64,000 bases of DNA from contig OY755173.1 in the NCBI GenBank assembly GCA_963576735.1, forward strand, positions 17,144,873 through 17,208,872, in the 5' to 3' direction. The DNA comes from Bedellia somnulentella. Its lineage: Eukaryota > Arthropoda > Insecta > Lepidoptera > Bedelliidae. Shown here piece after piece: positions 8,823-20,800 of this stretch. The notes under the pieces were generated by a model. The model was not told the origin of the DNA. It was given only the letters and a program-made list of their open reading frames with translations, and ran no database searches. The translations under genes and the position numbers were made by a program. Positions within the stretch are counted from its first letter, which is position 1. Each line of letters begins with the position of its first letter.

Positions 8823-11800
8823 TCAGTTGTAGTTGATGAGCGCGGCGGGCGGCAGCGTGACGGCGCCGTGGCCGGACAGCGGGCCGGGCAGCGCCGCCAC
8901 GCCGCGGACCCACGTGTGGCGCGCGCAGCAGTAAGACTCCACGTTGTTCAGCGCGCGCATGTATATTGTTGTTACGCCTCCTGTGGGAATTACAACTTTA
9001 GCTATATTAATCTGTAAAGGACGTATTAAGGGACTTCAACAACCTATTTTCAAATACTACTGTCTGCTGCTCCCCGGTTTAATCGAGGTTAAAAACCTGC
9101 CCTGCGAATGTTTTCGACGAATAAGTTATTTTAACATCCATGGATGAATGTAGAAAAATTTATCAACCTTGTTAACCCTCAGAATACGGAAATCCACTCG
9201 AAGAGAAATCCTTTCAGAAAACTGAAAGGGTTTTTCGCTCTTGCGAAAGGGAAAACCCTTCAAAATGACCGAGAGGGTCAAGGAGTTTTAAAAGGGAAAC
9301 CCTCTCGTTTGTTGGAATATTGTAATAAAAACCTTTTGAAAGGGAGCAGCCCTTGTGCATCTGCTCCACGTCCACAAAGTTGATCCGCCTTGTAGTGCCT
9401 CTTGAAGGTTGGTTGAGTAGAAGAAATAACACGGCAACTTGTTCGTTTCTACTTGATTTTATTACTTGAAACTAATTGGTTTTACAATGTTGTTAAATGT
9501 CTATCTTGTCATCTCCGGTCTTCTTATAGTGAAGGTGATGGAAATGGAATAAGGGAGGAATAGTGCCTGAAGCGGCGTATTTATAGATTAATGAATGACA
9601 GCTAATACGTTGTTGTTTCATGGCTCTTGAAGTGACGCGCCTCTGGCTTCTCCCATGTTTTCAGCCAGTGTCAGCGTGCTTCTGTTGAAACGCTTCAACA
9701 CCTTTCGTTAGGGTTACCCTTATAAATGGAAAAGCCAACTTAGACCTTAACCTTTGTATTAGGTCTGCCTTTACGTTGTGTTTTCTTTTTAAGGATTTGA
9801 AAAGCTGCTCGTCCGGTCCCTGGTTGGCACCTTTTCATTCAAAGCCCATTTGCCAACTTATGCTATTTTTACGAATGAAGCAAGCCTCACCAATAATAAC
9901 GACCTGTGTCCCGATATACGCGATGGCGTGTCCATGGCGTGGTATGGACATGTCCACGAACGACTTCCATTCCTTGCCCTCCCAATCCCACACGTCAACA
10001 CTACCTATACTTGATGCTGATTTCTCCTGCAAAGATAGTATGTATAATATTACCGTAGATTGTAGATACATCGTATTTTAGAAGTTAGAAAAAATACATC
10101 AGAATCATAAAAAATATATTTATGGTGTTTTGCAGTACTGGATGCTGACTTTGATAAATATGGATTGTGAAATGCTGTGTACTTTAAGTCGTTTAATATA
10201 CTCACCAAATTAGATTTCTTTCCTGCGCCACCGATTAGGAATAGCTGGTCATTCATACAGAACAGCGTTGCAAAACATCTCGGAAATCGAAGATCTTGTA
10301 TTTTTGTCCATCTGAAAAAATAATTGTTGGGTTTAATTTATCATGTGGGTTGTATATTCCCTTGTTGTCCATCGTGATCATCCGTATTATCGCCCGTGGC
10401 TGAGCAGAGCCATGATGTAGGTCTCAAATCAGCATAAAAACAATGCAATGTAAAGATACAAAATACAGGAAAGGTTTTGGACTATATTTTCAAGCTGAAA
10501 CAACAATAATCTTACTGATCATTCTTAGAGCTGTAGCACTCAACCGCTGCGGTAAGCGGCTTCTTCTTCTCGCCGGTCATCCCGCCGGCCACCCAGACGT
10601 ACTCGCGGTACTTGGCCGCCGCCGCCGCCATGCGCGCCACCGACATGGGGGCCACCTCGCGCCAGATACCGGTCTTGGGGTCGTAGCATTCCACTGATGA
10701 CAGCACTCTGGGAAATTAAGGTTTTTGCTTGAGGGTTGCAAGAGAAAAACTTTAAAAGCAAAGAACACGAATTACGCTACTAGAAAAAAAGCCTGCGGAC
10801 TTTCTCCGGGTAATGATACTGGTGTGCTATTTTGAACAAGAGTAGCTAGCGCTGATTCTCGGCCAGTGTCTATAAATATTTATTGTACAGGTAAAATGCG
10901 CCCTCATCTACAGTGTAATACGTAGCGAAGCAGATACATCATCATGCGAGTACGTGGCAGCGAGCTTGTACTGTAGGACCTTGCAACAGTTACTACGTGC
11001 TACACCATGAGACGAGTACGCTTATAGTGAGTGGCTTCTTCTTCTCGTCGGTCATCCCGCCGGCCACCCAGACGAACTCGCGGTACTTGGCCGCCGCCGC
11101 CGCCATGCGCGCCACCGACATGGGGGTCACCTCGCGCCAGATAATGGTCTTAGCATTCTACTGATAAGAACACTCTGGGAAATGTAGGTTTTTATGTCGT
11201 AACTAATTCTAGGTGCCCGTGTAGGTAAAATAAAATTCATCCGGTTGTGGAAAACAATATCTTAAGCACACTGTTCACAACCAAGACTAACATCTGAGTC
11301 ACAGCGTTTTACCCATTTTTTAATACGCCGTATAACTTATCCAGCCCAGAACACCAGCCTCGAGGCATATTTCACGAAAGCCGCTTTCTTTAATTTGTTA
11401 ATTAATACGCAGTGTATGCTGTAGCTCTGTCAACAGAATTCACATGCTTTGTAACCATACAGGTATGTAGGATACAAGCACGATTACACCAAGCAAATAA
11501 AGACGAGGGGAATGTGGAAGAAGACGCTATATGACAATACGGAGAGTGCAGCGTTATTATAAGTCAAAGCTACATACAACTGCACCAACACTGTTACAAA
11601 CCTTCCTTTTTTATCGACGCCACCAATCACGTACAAATGTTTCTTATGTACAACCAATCCGAAGTTCTTGCGAGGGGTGAGCAGGCCGGTCTCGCTATAC
11701 CAGGAACGAGTCACCGGCTCGAAGCTCCACACCGTTGACACCACCATTGCTTTTCCTCTGACGTCATCGTCTCGTGGGTCAGCCCCCCCTGCCAAAGAGA

Positions 11801-14800
11801 AACAAAAACAGGTGGATACTCGCTTTTCCTATTAAATATAAACGAGGTAACACTGCTTATTGGTATTGTTATTGCAATGCTAGTAAATTACGGACACGTT
11901 TCGATTAAGTAGAAAATGTGCTTAAAAGGGCATTTGTAAGAATTGTTAACCACAAAGGGGGATGCATGACAAGATTGATCAATATATGTACGTATTTTGT
12001 ACCAAATTTTTCAAACAAGATTGAAAATTTCATCGTCCTTTACTCGATCTCCTCTCTATAACCAGCGATCCATAGTTACTCACAAAGATGAGGAAGTCGC
12101 ACCACGTTTACCAAATTAACGAGCCTTATTTTAGCCAAACCACGCGTTGATAGAAAAGTTTAAAAAACAGACGTCTCAAGTGTAAAGCATAAAAAAGCAT
12201 TGATCAAAGAGTGGTTAATTGTGAATACACCGCATTATGTTTGCCTTGTTCGTTCCAAGTGGCGTATCTAGTGATCAACTATCTCTTTCTATCCCTATAA
12301 CTAATGTTACAAGCAAATGTGTATGTAATAGAGTGTAGAGTATATCCGTACCAACAAGGAATACTCGCCCCCTCACGAAGGCTACACCGTGATGAGTCCG
12401 GGGCTCCGGCAGTTCGCCCACCACGTCCCAGTTATTGGAGATCGGGTTGTATCTGTAATGTAAAAAAAATATCAAATGTTATCTTTTATTTTTCTACAAC
12501 GCTATTGTTCCAAAGTGTCCGACTTTTAATGCCAGCTGCATATACAGCGAAAGTCATTTCTGAATTATATCAGTAATGGTGTAGAATGTACACACGATCA
12601 CCCGCCGCACGCCGCTGTGGTACGGCGCCGTAGCAAGTTCATCGACTACCCTACTTAACATGAGATGAGATGAAGGAGAAGACTAAGAATATACCAAGAA
12701 AACAAAACATATATTGAGAGAATTCAGAATATTTACCCAAGTATGTCTTTTCCCCAATTCTTCCCTTGCCCGTACAATGTGTGAGGATCCAATCCTCCAA
12801 AAACCAGTATAGTCTCTCTTTCCCAATTGAATAATGACTCTTCTGCCATGTAGTTTTTGTTTGGCGGGCCCAGAATTGACGATGACAATTTATTTCTGTA
12901 ACCACATAGGACTATCACAAAAAGAATATGAAAATTTTGGTGTTTAGTATTTAGACCCTCTGAACGTTTGTTATTTTTTATAAGCTGTTATTCTACAAAA
13001 AGTATTTTTATCCACATAATCATTACGACAATGTAATGTTAGTAGTTAGTTACTCTAGGGTCTCCTACCTAGGATGTGCTTACTTATTAAGTGTTATTTG
13101 GCAAAAGGAGTCCTGATGCCCTTTCTGCCGCTATTTTTGCTATATTATGAACGCCAGTTTTGGATCAACGTCTTGGACGAACCGTTCCTAGGAATATGGT
13201 CGTCATCATTATTATGCAAGTCGATTTAGTTAACATAAGCTTCCCGATTGCAAAATCGGCTATGAAACACTTATAAAGTGGACGCCTTTTCTGCAATAGT
13301 TATTAAGTTTAGTTTATGTGGTGATGTCATACAAGTATTAAAAGGCGGTAGTTACTTGTAACTACTTAAAGAACCTTACTTATTTATTTATTTTTATTAG
13401 GAACATCAACAGCGCCATAAGTAATAATACACAGTTAATAATAGAAATCGAGTAAGGCCAATAACAGATGTTCACAGATGTACAGAAAACATATCTAACA
13501 ATAATCTCGTTTTTACGTTACATTTGATGAGTCTAGAACTTATAGAATAATACTAAAAGCTAATAAGTAAATTTTCAACACAAGTTTTTTTTTTATATAA
13601 AATACCTGCTTTTGATAACTTTTTTCAAGTACATAGAAGTTTATAGGATACTTTTTTATTTTATTACATGGTCGCTTTAGCTTCCTCTGCTTTGCAATCG
13701 TCGAATATGGAGTTCCGCGGACTGCCGTTGGCACCGGCTACCGCTACCGGCGACCCACTTTTGTAGGGACGAGAGGAATAGCGACGAGGTTCGAACTTGC
13801 TATCCATGGACCGACGATTAGGTATTTTACTGGAACTAAAATTATAATTAGACTGATGTCTAGCCTATTCTTGTAGATGCTGACGTACTGTCAAAAAGTT
13901 AAGCGAGTAAGAGTAAAAATGTGACTAAGGATAAAAACTGATGTTCATGACAGAAGGGATGAATAACCATAATTTTAGGGTTGAGTATCATAAGTAATTT
14001 ATCAGTCTTTTTGTGTTTTTATTTGCGAACAAATATAAAATATATTTGACCACGTCCGTGGTCGAGTGGATAGGTGACTAGCTTCTCGGTCCGGAGTTTG
14101 CGAGTTCGATCCCCGCTGAGACCAGCATCTATGTGATGAGCATAAATTATTGTTTCTTAGTCTTCGATGTTATTTATATGTGTATTATATAATATTAAAC
14201 ATATCGTTGAGTTAGTATCCCATGATACAAGTCTTACTTAGTGTGGGGCTAACTTGATCTGAGTGTAATATGTCCGTAGGTATATATATATATTTATTGT
14301 TTCACGTACGGTAAAGAAGCAGTCGCTGCAGCCAAGTACGCTGCAGCTACACTGTGACGACGACTTTGCTGGGGAGTCGTTTCCGCTGCCTGAAAACAGT
14401 ACGAAAATAATAAATTATTTATTAAAATAAATATTTATGTATCAAAGAATTTTTGACATGCCCGGGTGAATATTTTAAATCGGCAGAACGTGATACATAG
14501 CTTGCTGTGTCATCCGCGGAATATACGGATAATTATATTCCCATCGATTATTCTGGAATTTCTTCCTTAGCGCTCTACCACAGCAAGGAACGTACAATCT
14601 AGCTTGCAAGCCTACTGCTGTGTGGTCGGCTGTCCCTTGTGTCTCATGTGCGAAAGCCTAAGTCATGATCATGAGACACCCATGACCATATTTCTGATGT
14701 GCTGGCTACCTCTATTTGAATTTAATAGCCATGAATATAGGTAAGTATGTAATCAATCTTAAAAGATATTTTGTCAATTTTATTTTTTCCTCATCTTGTA

Positions 14801-17800
14801 TGGATGATAGATATTATTTTCAAATTGGCAAGGGACTTCAAAAAGCTTCGAAATAATTTATTATTCTGAAGCTCTGGCTACCCCTTCTAGGGATTTATAG
14901 CCGTGAGTATATTGTATGTATGTATGTTTGGCAAATGTACACGAAGAAGTTGCAGTATGTGGTACAGTAAAAAACCGGCCAAGTGCGAGTCGGATCGCGC
15001 ACTAAGGGTTCCGTACTATCATATATATAGAAAATCCCGTTTGTGTGAAAATCATGGGAGCCAAATTAGGTAAGTATTTTGATTTATGACGTTTAAAAAT
15101 AGAACTACGGGCTAGATCTCATTCAAACCAATTTTCGTTAGTAGTTTGTATAGTAATACACATCATATATTTTTTTCAGTATTATCATGCCCATATTTTA
15201 GAAGTTACGGGGGGGGGGACACACATTTTAGCACTTTGAAAAAGTCTCTCGCGCAAACTATTCAGTTTTGAAAAAAATGATATAAGAAACCTCAACATCA
15301 TTTTCAAATACCTTTTGATAGATACCCCACACGTATAGGTTTGATGAAAAAAAAAATTTTGAGTTTCAGTTCTATGTATGGGGAACCCTAAAAATTTTGG
15401 TTTTTTTTTCAGATTTTATTTTAAAATCTTAATGCGGTTTCCAGAATACATCTACGCACCAATTTCCAATAATGTAGTTCTTATAGTTTCGGAATAAACT
15501 GGCTGTGACATACGGACGGACGGACGGACAGACAGACATGACGAATCTATAAGGGTCCCGTTTTTGCCATTTGGCTACGGAACCCTAAAAACACTAACCG
15601 TTGAACTGTCATTTTCAGATTTCAGAGCTTCGTTTACCATTTTACAGGTCTGAAAAAAATTATGTGAAATACTAATATCATCATATTATTATTCAATATA
15701 TTATCATATATTCATAGTAGGTACTTATAATTTATATTTATGTCACTTGTACTTTATAAGCATTTGTGCCTTTAGGTAATGAATAAATGTTCTCTGTAAA
15801 TGTATCTTTACGTTTTAGCTACTAGCGTAGGACGAATGAGGGTGCATCTAGATCAAATAAAGAAAGTGCTCAAGCAGCAGATTTTCCAAGTGTTAAGAAA
15901 GGGCACACTCACGAAGATCAAAGGGTTTGCCGGGAACGTAACAGTTGGGATCAAGTGTCTCTGGTTACCCCATTAGGTACTAATGGCGTTAGTATATGTA
16001 TGTACGTATGTTTTGCTGTGTAGTGTCGGCTTAGAATAACACTACCCCATTTCTACCCGTGGGTGATCGTAAGAGGCGACTAAGGGTATAGGGGCTTTTC
16101 AAGTGATTTTTGGGCGATGTAGTTGGAGACCCGTCACCAAAAACATTTATTATTACCATCTTTTCCCCACTCAACTTCCAAAAGTGGCTGATTAATTTCT
16201 CATTCCAAAGCTCTGGCTACCCCGTTTAGGGAATTATAGCCGTGAGTATATGTATGTATATGTATGTTTGTATTAAATTCATACGCACCCATTTAAATAA
16301 TACTTAGCATGTGGAGTAGGAGCAAAAGCAGAGATTTAAAAGGTACTACTGTTTTTCATTTACTTTACAATTACAAGGGGCATGTAATAATAGTAATTTA
16401 TTTGCAACACAAAACTTTCCGGAATTATTTAATTAAATTATTAGATGCTTTAATTTAAATTAATAATTAAACTCTATATATATAACATAACATAACATAA
16501 ACGTTCACGCCGAATATCCCCAAAGGGGTTGGCAGAGGTACTAATACTTCTGAACATCACGTGACTTTGTCACCTGGTGTTCAGAGTACCCACGTTTTGC
16601 ATGGACAGTGTACTCACGTGATAGGGGGCAGGCCTATATATATAAATCGTTCCGTTACTGACTGACTCACTGACAGACAGCGCAGAGCCTAAACGGTTGG
16701 ATCTAAAGAGTTGAAATTAAGTAGGTAAATACTTTTTGTACTTTAGATGTATACTGAGGAAATGATTCCCTAAAATTTTCACGGGAACCGGAACTACGGG
16801 AAATATAAGTTTGTATGAAACTTCCACAACTTTGATTCTATGAGGTTTATATTTGGTACTAGTGGATCGGCCCAGCTTCGCACGGGTAGCGTTGTTTTTT
16901 TAATATCTGAGGTTTGTTTCTTCAGTCACTGCACAAGCATTGTGAAATTCAGCGCAATGTTTTCAATTTATTAAATTTATAGCACTCCTGAACAGTGTAG
17001 TATGGTGATTTTAAATGCGCTTTGATGAACTGATCAGTATTTTCGTTTAGAAGCAAATTTTCAGATTGAATTGAAGTTGAATAAAACCCTATGAAGTATT
17101 TATAACAATCCAAAAAAGAAACCATACCTTGATGTAGGATGCAACTACTGGCGCCATCTAGTATGTAATATGTAATTAGTAAAGATTTGGTTTTTGGTAA
17201 CGGCGCGATGGCTTATATCATGCATAATTTTGGTGTTTCCCCACCGATTTCTATGATTCTTTTTTTGTTGAATAGGTAATAATGTTACTTTTTTTAAGAG
17301 GGTCAATAAATATAATCAGAATGCTCCAAACTGCTAAGCTATCAAGAGTTACACGTGTTATTGTGAGTCAACCATAAAAGATAAACATATACTGTTGCGG
17401 GATATTTTTTAGACAATTTTATGAAGAATATTTCCGTCATACATAATTTCTATGTAACTTAAACCATTAACTATGCTGTGTAGTGTCGACTTAAAATAGC
17501 ACTACGACATTTCTTCCAGTGGGTGTACGTAAGAGGCGACTAACGGTATTGGGGCTTTTAAGGGATTTTTGGGCGATGTGGTTGGAGACCCATCACCAAC
17601 AACCTTTATTTTTACCACCTTTTCTCCACTCACATTTCCAAAAGTGGCTGAGGAATTTCTAATTCTTTAGCTCTGGCTACCCCTTCTAGGGATTTACAGC
17701 CGTGAGTATAAGTAAGTAAGAATAAGTTAAACCATAAAGGCTGCACACGCGACGGAAGCCTAAAAAAGGAGTAACTTTTCCAAATTCCCCTTCACTACTC

Positions 17801-20800
17801 TGCTGAAAAGTACACTTTAACCACCCTAGAAGTATGAAAAATAATTGTGCCAAGTTTCGTTAAAATCCGTCGAGTAGTTTTTGTTTCCATAAGGAACATA
17901 CAAACCGACAGACAGACAGACAAAAATTTTACTGATTGCATTTTTGGCATCAGTATTGATCTCTAATCATCCCCTGATAGTTATTTTGAAAATATATTTC
18001 ATGTACAGAATTGACCTCTCTACAGATTTATTATAAGTATAGATAAAGTCTTCTCAACAGATATACATTACAAAAAGAATACCAGAAAATCTACCAGGAA
18101 AAGGAATTAAAGGTGGTTGAAGTGTATGTATATGAAGCTTCTATAATTTTCGTTACATTATATGTGTCAAATCGTTTGATGATAAGGCTTATATGGCCTT
18201 GGGTAATGGTGGTAGCGTTACTGAGGTTGTCTATTGTATGTGGACGAAGTCTTGGGCAAAAGCTAGTAAACAATATAAAAATTAATTTAAATTACGATTA
18301 TACTGACCTTGGCTTTGATTTCATTTTTGTTGTAGGTTTCGTTAGTAGTCGAGCCTTTCAAAACAATGTTTGGATCATAGAAGAGATCTTCAGGGACCGG
18401 CAACGTTGATAAATTGTCTTCCAAGTTGCTACTTGCGCTTTCTTTAAGTAAACAAATTATAATATTATCAGCTTCGATCATCATCAATTAGCAAAAGGCG
18501 TTCATTGCTGGACACATAACTGAATCTGAGCCATCTGATGGGGCCAATGAGCAGACGCAATGTCAAGAGCCAACGTCTCCGTGCCGTAAGTCATGACTGG
18601 CTTACGATGATGATGATGACGCATCTTGGTCAAAGACATTTATTTTTAGACTCTTTAGAATTTTGAACAAAAATATATGGCACAACGTCCGAACTGTGCC
18701 CTTCCAAGCTGGTTTCGACGGTTGACCTCATACTAGACGTTGGGTCTACAAAACCGAATGGTTTGTCCCAGAAAAACATACTATACTTCGGGCGAAGAGA
18801 GAGAAGTTGAAAGGGACTGGGCACAGCATGACAATTTACCTCAGTCGTGCACTAGTCTATTGCAGGAGTGCCCCCACGTCAGAGCACTAGTTGCTTTGAG
18901 TGAAATTTTGATATATTTGCATGTCATCCGGGTGACTTAACAATCGTTGCTTTGAAATAACTATGTAAAATTTAATTAAAATGTAATCTCATTACCTGTG
19001 GTTATGTTTTTTGGAATAAATAAATGAATTTGACACAATTTTGGCCATTGTCCTCCCAGACAGCTTATTAAGCTTGCCACCAAAGATGAAACAGAAAGTT
19101 CTACCAAATACTGCAAATCCCAAGTCTTAACTTAACAATTAAAATAGCGAAGTAATTTCTCCATATCGTTTATAAGCGTGTGCGTCGCTGTCTTTGACTT
19201 AGACAAAACAAGGTTTACCAATTTGACTAGTAATAAAATAAATATACCTTCTATACTTCGCCGGATTGTTTGCAAATCTGTCATTAGGTCATCAAGATTC
19301 GATTTAGGTACGAGATATTTCTTCAGTGATACCAGATAATCTTTATAAGATTCATAGTTCTGAAAAATAAAACACAAATTTTTCAATAACAATCTTAAAA
19401 GCACTGTGTAGATGAGCTTGGCTCAAAACTCGGGAGTTATTCATGCAGCCATCGTAGTACAATTTACGTTTACGTTAGATTAGTAAGCATTTAATCTAAA
19501 TCAGCAAAGGACCAACTTCTAAGAATTTTTATTTGGTTCCACTTCCTTCGTTCATCCATTGAAACATCTTCAATTCAATCTTCTTCTCCTTAGCGGCATA
19601 TTTTAGGCATAGGTCGTTGATTTCTTTCTATCCTTATAAAGCTAAAATAGCAGATCTTAACATCGTGGCGAATTGGAACCTCGATATTCCTTCAAAATAT
19701 TAATGTCACGAATATTAATTGAAATGTATGATTTTTATTCAATAAGGTTACATTCTAGCCATTTTTTAATAGAATAAAAACTAGTGCTTGACCAAAAACT
19801 AGTTAGCATAGTATAAACAAAAAGTTTATAAAAGACAGATCACCGTATCTTCACCAGTCCAGTTTCGCTCAACTGGTTCAGTGAGACCAAGCAGATGCAC
19901 CCAATGGTGGTAGGTCTCCGGATTCTTGCCATACCAATACTTCACTATTACATACCTAAAGAACAACATTTATCATTTATTAGCTATAATATACTTGTAA
20001 ATTAATTATAGGGGAATATTTTATAATAACACATATTATAAGAAAGCAATTATTGTTTTTAAGTTGACGAATGTAACTCACAGTTCTAATTGGAAGATGG
20101 TTGTGTTATTTTTAATTTCCGTTATCTTTAGGTAACTATCGTAGCTAGACTTCAGAAGTATATAAATCAGAGTTTTAGATTGTGTAGAATATGAAAAGAT
20201 AGTGTAGTGTTAGTAGACGTATGTAACCCAATCATCACTTCACAGCATTTCAGCACCTGTTCCAAAAGAAGACTAGAAAAATGGTCTTACGCCAAACCAT
20301 CATCAATCATTTGCTTTATATCCGATTCCTGGAACACAGCAAGGACTTCAGGATTCTCAGTATTTCTTCGGAAGTCCACCAGCTGCCAGGGCGAAACCAG
20401 GCCAAACCTCATGCAGCCCATCACCTCGGCAGAGTACTGCTGTCGAGCTTGCCAGTCGGCATGGAGCCAGCGGATTCCCGACATTACTATTTCTGCTTCC
20501 CTGCAATTATCATATTATTTTGTCTACTTTGCCGAATAAAGGTTTCTTGCTATTTAAGTAATTGGCGGAAAATATGGCTGGAAAACCTTCACCGTCAACC
20601 CTTTATTATACTATACCTATATATTCGCCGCACAATTTCCAAATGCGGCTAGGGAATTGCTAATTCTTTAAATCTGACCTCTCTTATTTAGCGGTGCGGT
20701 AGCATTAAACATCCATCGAACGTAAAATGTAGATATGGTTTTTTAACATAAGTATTAAAAGACTGTGTTGACATGCTGTATTTTGTAGAAAGAAATGCAA

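Noticed and set aside
13668..13670. Stop codon after KAEEAKATM as the true end of the BTB gene
   Set aside because: An in-phase donor (AT|GTAATA) precedes the stop and joins perfectly to the next Kelch exon, so the stop is intronic in the main transcript.
14059..14125. tRNA gene
   Set aside because: Box A and B are good, but the sequence continues into a SINE body and tail and does not close a full cloverleaf. Called a SINE head.
18490..18620. Coding exon
   Set aside because: Contains a repeat-like 'gccaatgagcagacgcaatg' stretch and a (GAT)n run; no acceptor-frame-donor arrangement.
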